Shown one piece after another: positions 16,417 to 25,455 of a stretch of DNA of 64,000 bases. The stretch comes from Myxococcaceae bacterium (GTDB taxonomy: Bacteria; Myxococcota; Myxococcia; Myxococcales; Myxococcaceae). Both the position numbers and the translations under genes were made by a program. The notes under the pieces are model-generated. The model did not search any database. It was not told where the DNA came from and saw only the letters and a program-made list of their open reading frames with translations. The number at the start of each line of letters is the position of its first letter. Positions within the stretch are counted from its first letter, which is position 1. The stretch spans positions 62,001-126,000 of the forward strand of contig JAEUJQ010000050.1 of the NCBI GenBank assembly GCA_016793095.1. The letters run 5' to 3'.

Positions 16417-19400
16417 TCAGTGGGGAGTCTGACGAATCCGCCGCCGGACGAAAAGGAGGCTCAACAAGAACGCCACCGCGCTCACAGGGTCGCTACCGGT
16501 CGTACACCCACAGCCTGGTGGTGGCTTCTCGCCGCCAGACCCACCTGCGGAGCCTCCCGCTGCTGAGCCGCCTGCTGCTGAGCCGCCTGCTGCTGAGCCG
16601 CCTGCTGCTGAGCCGCCCGCTGCTGAGCCGCCTGCTGCTCCGCCGCCTGCTGAGCCGCCACCTGCCGAGCCGCCACCTGCTGAGCCGCCGCCTGCTGAAC
16701 CGCCGCCTGCTGAGCCGCCACCTGCTGAGCCGCCTCCTGCTGAACCGCCTCCTGCTGAGCCACCACCTGCTGAGCCGCCGCCTGCTGAGCCACCACCTGG
16801 CGAGCCACCGCCTGCCGAGCCGCCACCTGCCGAGCCACCACCTGCTGAGCCGCCCGCTGCGGAGCCACCACCTGCCGAGCCACCACCCGCCGAGCCGCCC
16901 GCTGCGGAGCCGCCACCTGCCGAGCCACCACCTGCCGACCCGCCCGCTGCCGAGCCACCACCTGCTCCGCCGCCCATGACAGGCGCGCACATTCCATTCC
17001 ACGTCGCGCCCGAGGACGGCACGGCGACTCCGTCCATCGCGAACACCGAGCGCTCAGTCGGGCTGATCTGCGCCGTGAAGAACAACCGCCCATTCCGAAC
17101 GAAGAAGTCCTCCGGATTGCTGGACCATGGTCCCGGCCACAGGTCAGCGACGACCGACGCTCCACCGTCGGGCGTGACGAGGCCCAGCTCGGCGCCCTGC
17201 TCGCCGGCGCCGATGGGGATGATGAGACCTTCCGAGAGCCCAAGCAGCGTGCTGGGCCAGTCGGTGTTGCCACGCGTCAGGCTGGCTTCGTCCTCACCGA
17301 GCGGCGAGGTCCATGGGACTCCAGAGAAGACCTCGTCGCCTCCAGCCGACCGCGTCACCAGCAGCGTGTCGTCGAAGCGCCGCACCACCACGCGCTGGCC
17401 CCAGGGGACCAGGTCCATCGGCGGGTTCGAGAAGCTCAAGGTCCGGGTGGCGGCGCGCGATGGCCCAGCGCCTCCGTCGAAGGAGACGAGAGCGACGACG
17501 CCCATCGGAGACAGCGTGGCCACGAGGTGCTGCCGCCCGTCCAGCGAGAGGCTCTGCGTCCAGGGCACGGCGCTCGCGGGGCAGCGCAGGCCGCCGTCCT
17601 CCACCGCAACCCGCCCGAACGGCGTCAGCCTGGTGAGCGTCGAGGTGGGGCCGCACGAGCTGTTCCATGCGGTCAGCTCACCGTCGTGCGCGAAGAAGGC
17701 CTGCATGCGGCTGGGCCCGACGCCGATGCTGCCGAAGCCCTGGGTGCCGGCGGCCGTGCCGTCGCTGCGGTAGAGCGCGCCGGTGCTCGTCGCGAAGAAC
17801 GAGCCGGCGCAGCCCTCGGCGACGAAGAGGGCGCGGCCGATGGTGCTGGTCGACGTCGCCAGCCGCAGGAGCGCCTCGGCGCCAGCGTCGGGCCGTACGA
17901 AGAGCGCATCGACCCCGCCATCGCCGACGGCCTCGAGCAGCACGCCCTCCCGGAAGGGCTTGAGGGTCCACGGCACGCCGAGGCTTCGCGACGGAAGCCC
18001 CGCCACCATCACGTCGAGCCGGGTGCCGTCGGTGCGATGCAGGGCGCGGGTCGTCGCGGCGCCGGTCCGCGTGACGGCCCAGGCCGAGCCCCCGCTCTCG
18101 ACGAGCGGCGACTCCACCTGAACACCCTGAGAGCCCGGCACGAGCACGGTGCCGCCCGGCGTCCCGTCACTCGTGAAGAGTGCGAACCCTCCGTCCGACA
18201 GGCGGGCGTTGAAGATGACGCCGTCGCCGAACGGCGCCGCGCGCGCGTGGTTCCGCCCCGCCGCGTACCGTCCGCCCGGCGAGAGCTCCGTGCTGCCCCC
18301 ATCGACGACGAGACGGAGCGCCAGGGTGCCCGTCGAGAAGAAGAAGCTGGAGTCGTCGGTGCCGAGCAGCGTGCCAGGGTTGCTGAAGAGCGGGGCCACC
18401 ACAGAGGGCGAGAAGCGCCACAGCGTGCTGCTCGACTCGATGAAGACGGACGTGGTGGAGCTGCCCCGCAGGATGCCCGAGCTGGGCGCCGAGGCGTTGA
18501 GGCTGCGCGCCGTGCGGGTCCCCGGGCCCGTCGCGTCTGACAGGTAGTACTCGACGTTGAGCCCAGAGCCTGCTCGGAAGAGCGCGTCGGCGCCGGCGCG
18601 CATCAGCCCCTGCACGCCCGGGAGCATCGCGACGCGCGAGGTACCCGCCACGGTGCCGTTCGTCACCCACAGCCCATCGCCGTTGAAGACGAGCTGCCCG
18701 CTCCGCTCGACCGCCGAGAACGACTGGCCCGTCGCCAGCGTCAGCTCCATCAACTGCGTCACCGTCGTGCCGTCGGACGTGTAGAGCAGCGGTCCGCCGG
18801 AGGCGGGGTTTCGCTGCAGCCAGTACACCCGGTTGCCGACGGTGATGAAGCCGGTGCCGGGCACGAGGTCGAGGGTGATGAGCGCCGGCGACAGCCCGCC
18901 CACCATGCCGTTGCTCGAGTACAGGTACACCGTCGTCGATTGGCTGGCGGTGAAGAAGACGTGCGTCGTGGTCGCGACGAGGTGCTGCTCGATGGTGGGC
19001 AGGCTCCCGGTGCCGAAGACGTGCAGGTTCACCGTGCCGCCCTGCGTGCCGTCGGTGCGCCAGAGGTTGAGCGTGGTGCTCGCCGCCGGCCGCGCCGCGA
19101 AATAGAGGGCGCCGTTCAGCGCGACGTACCGGCCGATGGGCTGGTCGACGGACAGGGCGGTCGCCGTGAAGCCATCGGTGGACACCACGGGACCCGACGA
19201 GCTCACCACCAGCGCGCGCGTCGGCAGCGTGGGCGTCACGAGGTCGCCCCGGAGCCGCTGTCCGTTGAGCCGCACCTCGACGGTGCCGGCGCTGGTGCCG
19301 TCAGACGACCAGACGCCCGTGCCGGCCGTCGCGAAGCCGCCGATGAGCACCCTGCCGTTCGTCACCGCCAGCGTCCGGCAGCCGACGAGGGGCCCGGGCG

Positions 19401-19683
19401 CGAGGTCGCGCAGCAGCGACGTGCCGCCGACCGTGCCGTCCGTGCGCCACGGCTCGAGGCCGTGCGGCCCATCTTCGACGCACCACACCCACGTGCCGTT
19501 GGGCAGGCGCTGAAAGGGGGACGGCTGGTTCGCGCTGAGCAGGCCGCTCGAGACGACGCCGCCGAGCCGGGTGATGGCGCCAAGCGCCGACGCGGCCGAG
19601 GACGCGGACGAGGGCGGGGCCTCGCCGCCCGTGGAACAGCCGACGGCGAGCAACACGACGACCAGGGCACCCAAACGGAACAT
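16417..19683 (-). CDS. ELWxxDGT-repeat surface lipoprotein with MYXO-CTERM-like tail
   Basis: About 1088 aa when started at ATG 19683, which places a lipoprotein signal at the N-terminus (MFRLGALVVVLLAVGCS); the ORF extends 12 codons further up. The body carries the ELWxxDGT repeat in variant forms (EPWRTDGTVGGT, GVWSSDGTSAGT, NLWRTDGTQGGT, ALFTSDGTPGGT), typical of predicted beta-propeller surface proteins. Residues from ~930 on are a Gly/Ser/Ala-rich stretch (GGGSAGGGSAA units), then PGCGC, a hydrophobic helix and RRRIR. It therefore has both an N-terminal lipobox and a C-terminal sorting signal. It lies 66 bp after the methyltransferase and 21 bp before the 806-aa gene on the same strand. 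Function (adhesion, surface recognition) is unknown. Confidence 0.82.
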   Translation of the reverse strand: MFRLGALVVVLLAVGCSTGGEAPPSSASSAASALGAITRLGGVVSSGLLSANQPSPFQRLPNGTWVWCVEDGPHGLEPWRTDGTVGGTSLLRDLAPGPLVGCRTLAVTNGRVLIGGFATAGTGVWSSDGTSAGTVEVRLNGQRLRGDLVTPTLPTRALVVSSSGPVVSTDGFTATALSVDQPIGRYVALNGALYFAARPAASTTLNLWRTDGTQGGTVNLHVFGTGSLPTIEQHLVATTTHVFFTASQSTTVYLYSSNGMVGGLSPALITLDLVPGTGFITVGNRVYWLQRNPASGGPLLYTSDGTTVTQLMELTLATGQSFSAVERSGQLVFNGDGLWVTNGTVAGTSRVAMLPGVQGLMRAGADALFRAGSGLNVEYYLSDATGPGTRTARSLNASAPSSGILRGSSTTSVFIESSSTLWRFSPSVVAPLFSNPGTLLGTDDSSFFFSTGTLALRLVVDGGSTELSPGGRYAAGRNHARAAPFGDGVIFNARLSDGGFALFTSDGTPGGTVLVPGSQGVQVESPLVESGGSAWAVTRTGAATTRALHRTDGTRLDVMVAGLPSRSLGVPWTLKPFREGVLLEAVGDGGVDALFVRPDAGAEALLRLATSTSTIGRALFVAEGCAGSFFATSTGALYRSDGTAAGTQGFGSIGVGPSRMQAFFAHDGELTAWNSSCGPTSTLTRLTPFGRVAVEDGGLRCPASAVPWTQSLSLDGRQHLVATLSPMGVVALVSFDGGAGPSRAATRTLSFSNPPMDLVPWGQRVVVRRFDDTLLVTRSAGGDEVFSGVPWTSPLGEDEASLTRGNTDWPSTLLGLSEGLIIPIGAGEQGAELGLVTPDGGASVVADLWPGPWSSNPEDFFVRNGRLFFTAQISPTERSVFAMDGVAVPSSGATWNGMCAPVMGGGAGGGSAAGGSAGGGSAGGGSAAGGSAGGGSAGGGSAAGGSAGGGSAGGGSAGGGSPGGGSAGGGSAGGGSAGGGSAGGGSAGGGSAGGGSAGGGSAGGGSAGGGSAGGGAAGGSAAGGSAAGGSAAGGSAAGGSAAGGSAGGSGGEKPPPGCGCTTGSDPVSAVAFLLSLLFVRRRIRQTPH
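16551..16975 (-). repeat. Low-complexity Gly/Ser/Ala-coding tandem repeat
   Basis: About 420 bp of short imperfect units of 12-15 bp (gctgagccgcctgct and variants on the plus strand) that encode GGGSA / AAGGS on the minus strand. It is prone to replication slippage, and length should vary between strains. Confidence 0.9.
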
Positions 19684-19749
19684 GCGAGCACTCGAGGGAC
19701 GGCGAGAGAACGCGCCCACGTCACCACAGCCCGACGCGCTCCGACAGCG

Positions 19750-20472
19750 TCAGCGCGCCCGGCCCACCGCGATGACCGACAGCCCGAAGCGCTCGCCGAC
19801 GGCTCTGTCCAGCAGCCTCCAGACCGGGACCAGCCGGTCGAAGAGCGAGGCCTCGACGTGAGGAATCTCCTCGCGTGCGAGCAGCCCACCCGTCAGCGCC
19901 CAGCCGGCGGTCGCGACCGCGTTGAAGTACTGCGTGTGCGTCACCTCGAGGCCGGCGCGCTCGAGCGCCTCGACGAGCGTTCGACGCGTGTAGCGGCGGT
20001 AGTGCCCCAGGTGCACGTCGAGGCGGTTGTGCAGCCACTCGTACGCCGGCACGAGGATGACGACGGCGCCGCCGGGGCGCACCAGCCGTCGGCAGTTCTC
20101 GAGCGCCCGCACGTCATCGGCGATGTGCTCGACGACGTTCAACGCGAAGACCGTGTCGAAGGCTGCGAGCTGCTGCGGGTACGCCTCGCCGAACCGCGGG
20201 TGCACGAGGTCGATGCTGACGACCGCACGGCCAGGGAAGTCCTCCTGCAGCCGCCGCACGTAGGGCGCGCGCAGGTCGCTCAGCACGAGGTCGCAGCCGT
20301 CGTCCAGGAAGCAGCGCGAGAGGTTGCCGATGCCGCTGCCCACCTCGAGCATGCGGCCGGTGCAGTGCGGCTTGATGGTCTCGTACATCCACCGGTTGAA
20401 GCGGCCGAGCTCCGAGATGGTCTCGAGGGCGGCCTCGCCGACGGGGTCGTGACCCGCGCCGCCTTCGCTCAT
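19750..20472 (-). CDS. SAM-dependent methyltransferase (class I)
   Basis: 240 aa from ATG 20472, which overlaps the stop of the glycosyltransferase as ATGA and fixes the start; longer in-frame extension upstream is antisense-like noise. Motif I is MLEVGSGIGNLS, followed by VLSDL, an ALNVVEHIADD acidic strand and VRPGGAVVILVPAYEWL, all standard for the UbiE/Methyltransf_11-type fold. The HNRLDVHLGHYRRYT segment is common in methyltransferases paired with dolichyl-phosphate-mannose-type glycosyltransferases. Substrate is not known; the tight coupling implies a shared glycolipid or glycan target. Confidence 0.88.
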   Translation of the reverse strand: MSEGGAGHDPVGEAALETISELGRFNRWMYETIKPHCTGRMLEVGSGIGNLSRCFLDDGCDLVLSDLRAPYVRRLQEDFPGRAVVSIDLVHPRFGEAYPQQLAAFDTVFALNVVEHIADDVRALENCRRLVRPGGAVVILVPAYEWLHNRLDVHLGHYRRYTRRTLVEALERAGLEVTHTQYFNAVATAGWALTGGLLAREEIPHVEASLFDRLVPVWRLLDRAVGERFGLSVIAVGRAR

Positions 20473-21191
20473 CGCCCCAGCCCGTACTTCACGATGCAGC
20501 GCACGGCCGAGACGCCGTCCTTCCAGTTGATCTTCTTCCCTTCCTCGTAGGAGCGCCCGAAGTAGCTGATGCCGACCTCGTAGATGCGCACGCCGGGCAG
20601 CTTCGCCACCTTCGCCGTGACCTCGGGTTCGAAGCCGAAGCGCTTCTCCTGCAGCGTCGGCGCGACCTGCTTGATGACGTCGCGGCGCCACAGCTTGTAG
20701 CAGGTCTCCATGTCGGTGAGGTTCAGGTTGGTGAACGCGTTCGACATGGTGGTGAGCACGCGGTTGCCCACGGTGTGCCAGAAGTAGAGGACGCGGTGGG
20801 GGTGCGCGCCCATGAAGCGCGAGCCGTAGACGACGTCGGCGTGCCCATCGAGCACCGGCTTGAGCAGCACGTTGATCTCGGTCGGGTCGTACTCGAGGTC
20901 AGCGTCTTGAACGACCGCGAAGTCACCGGTGAAGGCGCCGAGCGCGGTGTGGAGCGCGGCGCCCTTGCCCTGGTTCTTCGCGTGCTGCTGGTAGACGACG
21001 TCGACCTTCGGGTTGTCGCGAATGAAGGCGCGCACCTCGGCGTCGGTGTTGTCCTTCGAGCAGTCGTTCACGACGACGAGCTGGGTCTTCACGCCGCCGA
21101 TGAATTGCACCGAGGCGACGCGCTCGAGCAGCTTGCGCACGTAGCGCTCTTCGTTGAACACCGGGATCAGGATGCTGAGCGTCTGGGCCAT
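20469..21191 (-). CDS. Glycosyltransferase family 2 (DPM1/GtrB-like)
   Basis: 240 aa with the GT-A fold: SILIPVFNEERYV at the start, VVNDCSKDNT nucleotide-binding region, metal-binding DAD motif in VVQDADLEYDP, and YGSRFMGAHPH. This arrangement matches polyprenyl-phosphate hexose synthases and related GT2 enzymes that transfer a sugar from a nucleotide donor. There is no C-terminal transmembrane pair, so it is probably peripheral. Its stop overlaps the methyltransferase start by 4 bp (ATGA). It starts 64 bp after the end of the 1180-aa surface protein on the same strand. Confidence 0.92.
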   Translation of the reverse strand: MAQTLSILIPVFNEERYVRKLLERVASVQFIGGVKTQLVVVNDCSKDNTDAEVRAFIRDNPKVDVVYQQHAKNQGKGAALHTALGAFTGDFAVVQDADLEYDPTEINVLLKPVLDGHADVVYGSRFMGAHPHRVLYFWHTVGNRVLTTMSNAFTNLNLTDMETCYKLWRRDVIKQVAPTLQEKRFGFEPEVTAKVAKLPGVRIYEVGISYFGRSYEEGKKINWKDGVSAVRCIVKYGLGR

Positions 21192-21255
21192 CGCGCGAGG
21201 CGCCTAGCACGGCCCGGGACAATGTGGAGCGCCACGCGCAGGAGCGGCGACGACC

Positions 21256-24200
21256 TCAAGCCCGGCTGACGGCCGTGCGGCGCCTTCGCACGAGCGCGAG
21301 CAGGCCGAGGAGTGGAGCTGCGGGCACGCCTGAACACCCGCACGGGGCGGGGACGAAGACGGTGGCTGTCCCGCCACCCGCGGATCCGCCACCTGCTGCG
21401 CCGCCTCCCGCACCACCTGCAGTTGCGCCGCCTCCCGCGGTTCCGCCGCCCGCTGTTCCGCCCGTCCCGCCTGCTGTTCCGCCACCCGTCCCGCCTGCTG
21501 TTCCGCCACCCGCCCCGCCTGCTGTTCCGCCTGCTGTTCCGCCTGCTGTTCCGCCAGCCGTCCCGCCTGCTGTTCCGCCTCCCGCGCCACCTGCAGTTGC
21601 GCCTCCCGCGCTCCCGCCGCCCGCTGTTCCGCCACCTGCTGTTCCGCCACCCGTCCCGCCTGCAGTTCCGCCACCCGCCGCCCCGCCTGCAGTTCCGCCA
21701 CCCGCCGCCCCGCCACCCGTTGCTCCGGGGAGCACCGTGATGGTGATGCTTCCGGAATCCCCCAGGACCGAGTCGCTGACCGTGAAGGCGCACGTCGTGG
21801 TTCCAGGGACGGTGGGTGTCCAGGTGACGACGTTGCCGTTGAGCACCATGCCCGCTGGGCAGTTGAGCAACGAGAAGGTCAGTGGATCGCCATCGGCATC
21901 AGCTGCCGGGAGCGGGAACGTGATCGTCAGGTTCTGCTGCCCTGTCATCACCAACGCCTGCGCAACTGGCGCCTCGTTGTTGACGACCTTCCGTCCGATG
22001 ATCCGCGGCGCGTTCGCCGACGCCGTGAACGAGCTCCAGATCACGAGGCACTCTCTCGCCTGACACGAGACCGCGGGCGACGTCGCATCGACTGTGTCGT
22101 CAATCAGGAAGGGCGCTCCGACGAGCCCGCCATCGGAAGCCAGCCGATGTGCGCGCACCGAGAAGTTCATGGCCGTCGAGTCGTCGGCCCAGACGACGTG
22201 CGTGTGCAGCCCATCGAAGGCGACCGCAGGCCCGTGCTGAGGTCCAACGGTCCGCGCGACCTCAATGCCGCCGGGGTCGAGCACCCCGCCATCGGTTGAC
22301 ACCCGCGCAGCGAAGACGCCCGGTCCATTTCGGGTGTCGCGCCAGGCGACGACGAACTGGGACCCGGCGAGCGTCGCGACCGGTCGCTCCTGAACGCCAG
22401 GCGCCGCGCTGATGACGAAGTCAGGAGTCGGCGTCAGCCCGCCATCGAAGAGCAGCGCTCCGTGCACATCCCAGCCGCCGAGGCGGGAGTCCTGCCAGCT
22501 CACGAGCAGGGTCCCGTTGCCAGCCAACGACGCCGCGTGCTGAGCGCCGGGACTCGAGGCAATGGAGACTGGCTGGCCGTCGATGGGGCTGCCAGCGCTG
22601 CTGATTCGGCGTGCGTACAGCTTGCTGGGGACGTCTTGCTGCCACACGACGACGAAGGCAGTGCCGTTCCACGCGACGACTGGTCGTTCCTCGATCGCGG
22701 CGGTCATCGCGACGGAGATGCCGTTCTGGTCCAGGACCGTGCCAGCGCTGGTGACCCGCGCACCGAAGACCTCAGCGCCCATCCCCGAGCCAGTGTCCTC
22801 CCAGACGACGAGCGACGTCCCCGTGGAAGGATCGGCTGCGAGCCGCGGATTGACCTGCGGCCCTGACGAGTCGCTGACGAGGAACCCGGCAGGATCCAGC
22901 ATCTGGCCGGTGGTCGAGACGCGGGCGCCTCTGATGTCCGAATCGGTCACCCCCAAACGCCAGTCTTCCCAGACGACGAGGTAGTGCGTGCCAGTGAAGA
23001 CCATCGCCGGGTTTCGCTCAGGCACGACGCCCTGGCTGATGAGGATGCCAGCATCTTCGATGACGCCCGCGTCAGGCTGCAGGCGCGCCCCGTAGATGTC
23101 CGATGTCAGCCCATTTCGCGTGTCGGCCCAGACGACGAAGTAGCCGCCGGGAGCCGCCGTCACCGCGGGAGTCGTCTGCTGCCCAGCCGCCGTCGAGATA
23201 CCGACTGTCGCGGGATCCAGCACCGCCCCGGCAGCAGAGACCCGCCCACCCCTGACGTCGGAGCTCGGCACGTCCTGCCACACGACTTGAAACCCTGACG
23301 CACTCCCCGCCACTGAAGGGCGCACCTGCATTCCAGGCGCGTCCGTCAGCACCAGGACGCCGCCCTGCGCCATGCCCTGTCGGTTGAGCCTCACGGCGGA
23401 GATGTTGAAGTCACTCAGGTCGTCCTCCCAGACCATCAACGTCGTCCCGACGCCATCACTCGCCGCGGCGGGTCTTCGTTGCCCTCCGGGGGTTGGCACC
23501 CGGGTCGCAGAGCCAACCCCGGCGTCGTGCTGAACCACTCGCGCGGCGACCCCGTTCATGGAGCTCTGTTCTTCGAACGCGACCAGGAACGCCTCGCCAT
23601 TCCAGGTCACCGCAGGAGACACCTCTGCCAACATGGAGTTGGCGATGGGGAACGTGGGCCCCAGGATCCATCCTCCTGCAGGCACGAAGCGACCCATGAT
23701 GTCAGCGGCCACCAACCCCTGCTGCCAGACGACGAGGCAGCGACCGGCCCCATCACAAGACACCGCCGGGCTCGACTCGGCGTCCGCCGACGTCGCCACG
23801 CCGACGCCTCCCACGGCGTCGAGCAACGCGCCGGACGGAGCGACGCGCAGACCGAAGACATCGGTGCTGAGGTTTCGCGAGTCCCTCCAGACCACCAGCC
23901 ACGACGAGCCCGTCCAACTGACCGCGGGCGTCGCTTGGGCCGCAAGATCTCTCGTGAGCTGAAGGCCGAAGGGGTCGAGCACCAGACCGAGCGCCGAGAC
24001 GCGGGTCGCGACGATCTCAGCCGACGCCAGCCCGTTGTCCTGCCAGACGACCAGCAGCGTTCCACCTCCCTGGGCCACCGCGGGGTCGCTCTGCACGCCC
24101 ACGGCGGGCGTCGGGAGCGGGGTGTCGATGGGCATGCTCATCATCGAGACGACCGGATCGAGCACCGCAGGCCAGCTGGTCCGTTCGAGGACCGCCTCGG

Positions 24201-24798
24201 GCACGGTCAGGACGATGGCTGCGCTCTCGAACCGGGCTGGCACGGGTGTCGCGCGGCCTTCGCGGTCGAGCCAGGTGCCGTGACCGTATCGAACGCTCAA
24301 CGGCCCGGCGGCGAAGTGCAGGCCCGTCTCGGTGGCAGCCAGCAGGCGTCCTTCGACGGGAACCCGCACCTCGATGGACCCGGCGCCGAGCGGCGGCGCG
24401 TCGAACCGCCACCGCTGCTCGATGCCCTTGCTCGAGTTCTCGTACTCCTCGACGACCGCGCCACGCTCGACTGCGAGGGCGCCGGTCGGGAGCTGCCTCG
24501 CGTTCCACGAGGTCGTCAGGGCGTGGCCATCACGGGTGACGCTCGCAGCGCCGAGCCTGAACGTGCCGCGCGCCAGGCCGTCAGCCGAGGTCACGCCCAG
24601 CCCCGACGGCGAGAGGGAAGCAGCCCACGTCAGGTCGTCGGCTTCCCAGACTCCGTTCGTCTGTCTCCAGGCGAAGTGCACCCGCCGCATGACGTTCGCG
24701 AGGTCGATGCCCTCGGGAGGGACCGGGCCTGCGGGTGGAGGGCTCTGGCTGCTGCATGACCACGCCACCGCCGCCACGATGAGAAGTCCCGTCCGCAC
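21256..24798 (-). CDS. Giant surface lipoprotein with Ig-like domain and MYXO-CTERM-like tail
   Basis: 1180 aa. The N-terminus is a lipoprotein signal (LLIVAAVAWSCSS). Residues ~220-880 are a long array of ~50-residue units built around 'LVVWQD...IVATRVSALGLVLDP' (repeated as VVWRDSRN, VVWEDWR, VVWQQD), consistent with a beta-propeller or solenoid. Around residue 950 is a cadherin/putative Ig-like He_PIG module (ADADGDPLTFSLLNCPAGM). A Gly/Thr/Ala stretch (GGGTAGG) follows, and the protein ends with APCGCSG, a short hydrophobic segment (LLGLLALV) and RRRR. The layout parallels the two other large proteins nearby. Likely cell-surface; function unknown. Confidence 0.8.
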   Translation of the reverse strand: MRTGLLIVAAVAWSCSSQSPPPAGPVPPEGIDLANVMRRVHFAWRQTNGVWEADDLTWAASLSPSGLGVTSADGLARGTFRLGAASVTRDGHALTTSWNARQLPTGALAVERGAVVEEYENSSKGIEQRWRFDAPPLGAGSIEVRVPVEGRLLAATETGLHFAAGPLSVRYGHGTWLDREGRATPVPARFESAAIVLTVPEAVLERTSWPAVLDPVVSMMSMPIDTPLPTPAVGVQSDPAVAQGGGTLLVVWQDNGLASAEIVATRVSALGLVLDPFGLQLTRDLAAQATPAVSWTGSSWLVVWRDSRNLSTDVFGLRVAPSGALLDAVGGVGVATSADAESSPAVSCDGAGRCLVVWQQGLVAADIMGRFVPAGGWILGPTFPIANSMLAEVSPAVTWNGEAFLVAFEEQSSMNGVAARVVQHDAGVGSATRVPTPGGQRRPAAASDGVGTTLMVWEDDLSDFNISAVRLNRQGMAQGGVLVLTDAPGMQVRPSVAGSASGFQVVWQDVPSSDVRGGRVSAAGAVLDPATVGISTAAGQQTTPAVTAAPGGYFVVWADTRNGLTSDIYGARLQPDAGVIEDAGILISQGVVPERNPAMVFTGTHYLVVWEDWRLGVTDSDIRGARVSTTGQMLDPAGFLVSDSSGPQVNPRLAADPSTGTSLVVWEDTGSGMGAEVFGARVTSAGTVLDQNGISVAMTAAIEERPVVAWNGTAFVVVWQQDVPSKLYARRISSAGSPIDGQPVSIASSPGAQHAASLAGNGTLLVSWQDSRLGGWDVHGALLFDGGLTPTPDFVISAAPGVQERPVATLAGSQFVVAWRDTRNGPGVFAARVSTDGGVLDPGGIEVARTVGPQHGPAVAFDGLHTHVVWADDSTAMNFSVRAHRLASDGGLVGAPFLIDDTVDATSPAVSCQARECLVIWSSFTASANAPRIIGRKVVNNEAPVAQALVMTGQQNLTITFPLPAADADGDPLTFSLLNCPAGMVLNGNVVTWTPTVPGTTTCAFTVSDSVLGDSGSITITVLPGATGGGAAGGGTAGGAAGGGTAGGTGGGTAGGGTAGGGSAGGATAGGAGGGTAGGTAGGTAGGTAGGTAGGAGGGTAGGTGGGTAGGTGGTAGGGTAGGGATAGGAGGGAAGGGSAGGGTATVFVPAPCGCSGVPAAPLLGLLALVRRRRTAVSRA
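21361..21727 (-). repeat. Low-complexity Gly/Thr/Ala-coding tandem repeat
   Basis: About 365 bp of 9-15-bp imperfect units (gttccgccacccgtcccgcct and variants, plus strand) encoding GGTAGG repeats. It sits at the same relative position as the GGGSA repeat of the ELWxxDGT protein, just before the C-terminal anchor. Confidence 0.9.
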
Positions 24799-24894
24799 GC
24801 CTTCACCCTACCACCTGCGACGAGTCGGCAGGCGCGACCGCGGGGCACGTCAGCCGAGGCTCCTTGCGCTAGGCTTCATCATCAGGAGGCTCTC

Positions 24895-25293
24895 ATGCCG
24901 ATGCCAGTCGTCCGCGACTTCATGGACACCCAGGTGCACACGGTGTCGCCGGACCTGCCGATCCTCGACGCGGTGGACTTCCTGCTCGAGAAGCACGTCA
25001 CCGGCGCGCCCGTGGTGGACGGCGAAGGCCGGCTCATCGGCATGTTGACCGAGAAGGACTGTCTGCGGCTGCTCTCGAGCGGCGTGAATGGTGACGTGCC
25101 GAAGGGCTTCGTGCGCGACTTCATGACGACGCGCACCGACTCGGTGACGCCCGACATGAACATCTACTTCGTCGCCGGGCTCTTCCTGGGCGCCAACTAC
25201 CGCCGCTTCCCCGTCGTCGAGAAGGGCAAGCTCGTCGGCGCCATCACGCGGTTCGACATCTTGCGCAGCATTCGCAAGGCGCTCGGGAGCTGA
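24895..25293 (+). CDS. Two-CBS-domain protein
   Basis: 132 aa made only of a CBS pair (Bateman module). CBS1 covers about residues 1-65 (VRDFMDTQVHTVSPD, VTGAPVVDGEGRLIGMLTEKD) and CBS2 about 70-130 (VRDFMTTRTDSVTPDM, YRRFPVVEKGKLVGAITRFD). Such modules bind adenosine nucleotides and act as energy or redox sensors, here without an attached effector. A strong AGGAGG site lies 6 nt before the ATG. It is divergent from the 1180-aa gene (96 bp between starts) and convergent with the Kazal/MopE-like gene, with 162 bp that contain nothing I can identify. Confidence 0.93.
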   Translation: MPMPVVRDFMDTQVHTVSPDLPILDAVDFLLEKHVTGAPVVDGEGRLIGMLTEKDCLRLLSSGVNGDVPKGFVRDFMTTRTDSVTPDMNIYFVAGLFLGANYRRFPVVEKGKLVGAITRFDILRSIRKALGS

Positions 25294-25455
25294 TCAGGTC
25301 TCGAGGCAGCGCCCCGTTGCGTCGCCCGCTTCAAGGTGGCGAACGGCGTGAGCTCCACCGGTCAGGCGAAGAGCTGTCCCCGCAGGCAACGTCGCGGCGC
25401 TGCCTGCACCAGGCCGTCCGGACGCGCCCCTGCCGACAGCCGAGCGCTGATCAGC

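Noticed and set aside
16551-16975. Repetitive block resembling a CRISPR or VNTR locus.
   Set aside because: Units are short, imperfect and in frame with GGGSA codons of the surface protein; there are no spacers.
25305-25404. Inverted 9-bp arms GGCAGCGCC / GGCGCTGCC in the gap after the CBS gene.
   Set aside because: The arms are 82 bases apart and in GC-rich DNA; a terminator or regulator cannot be supported.
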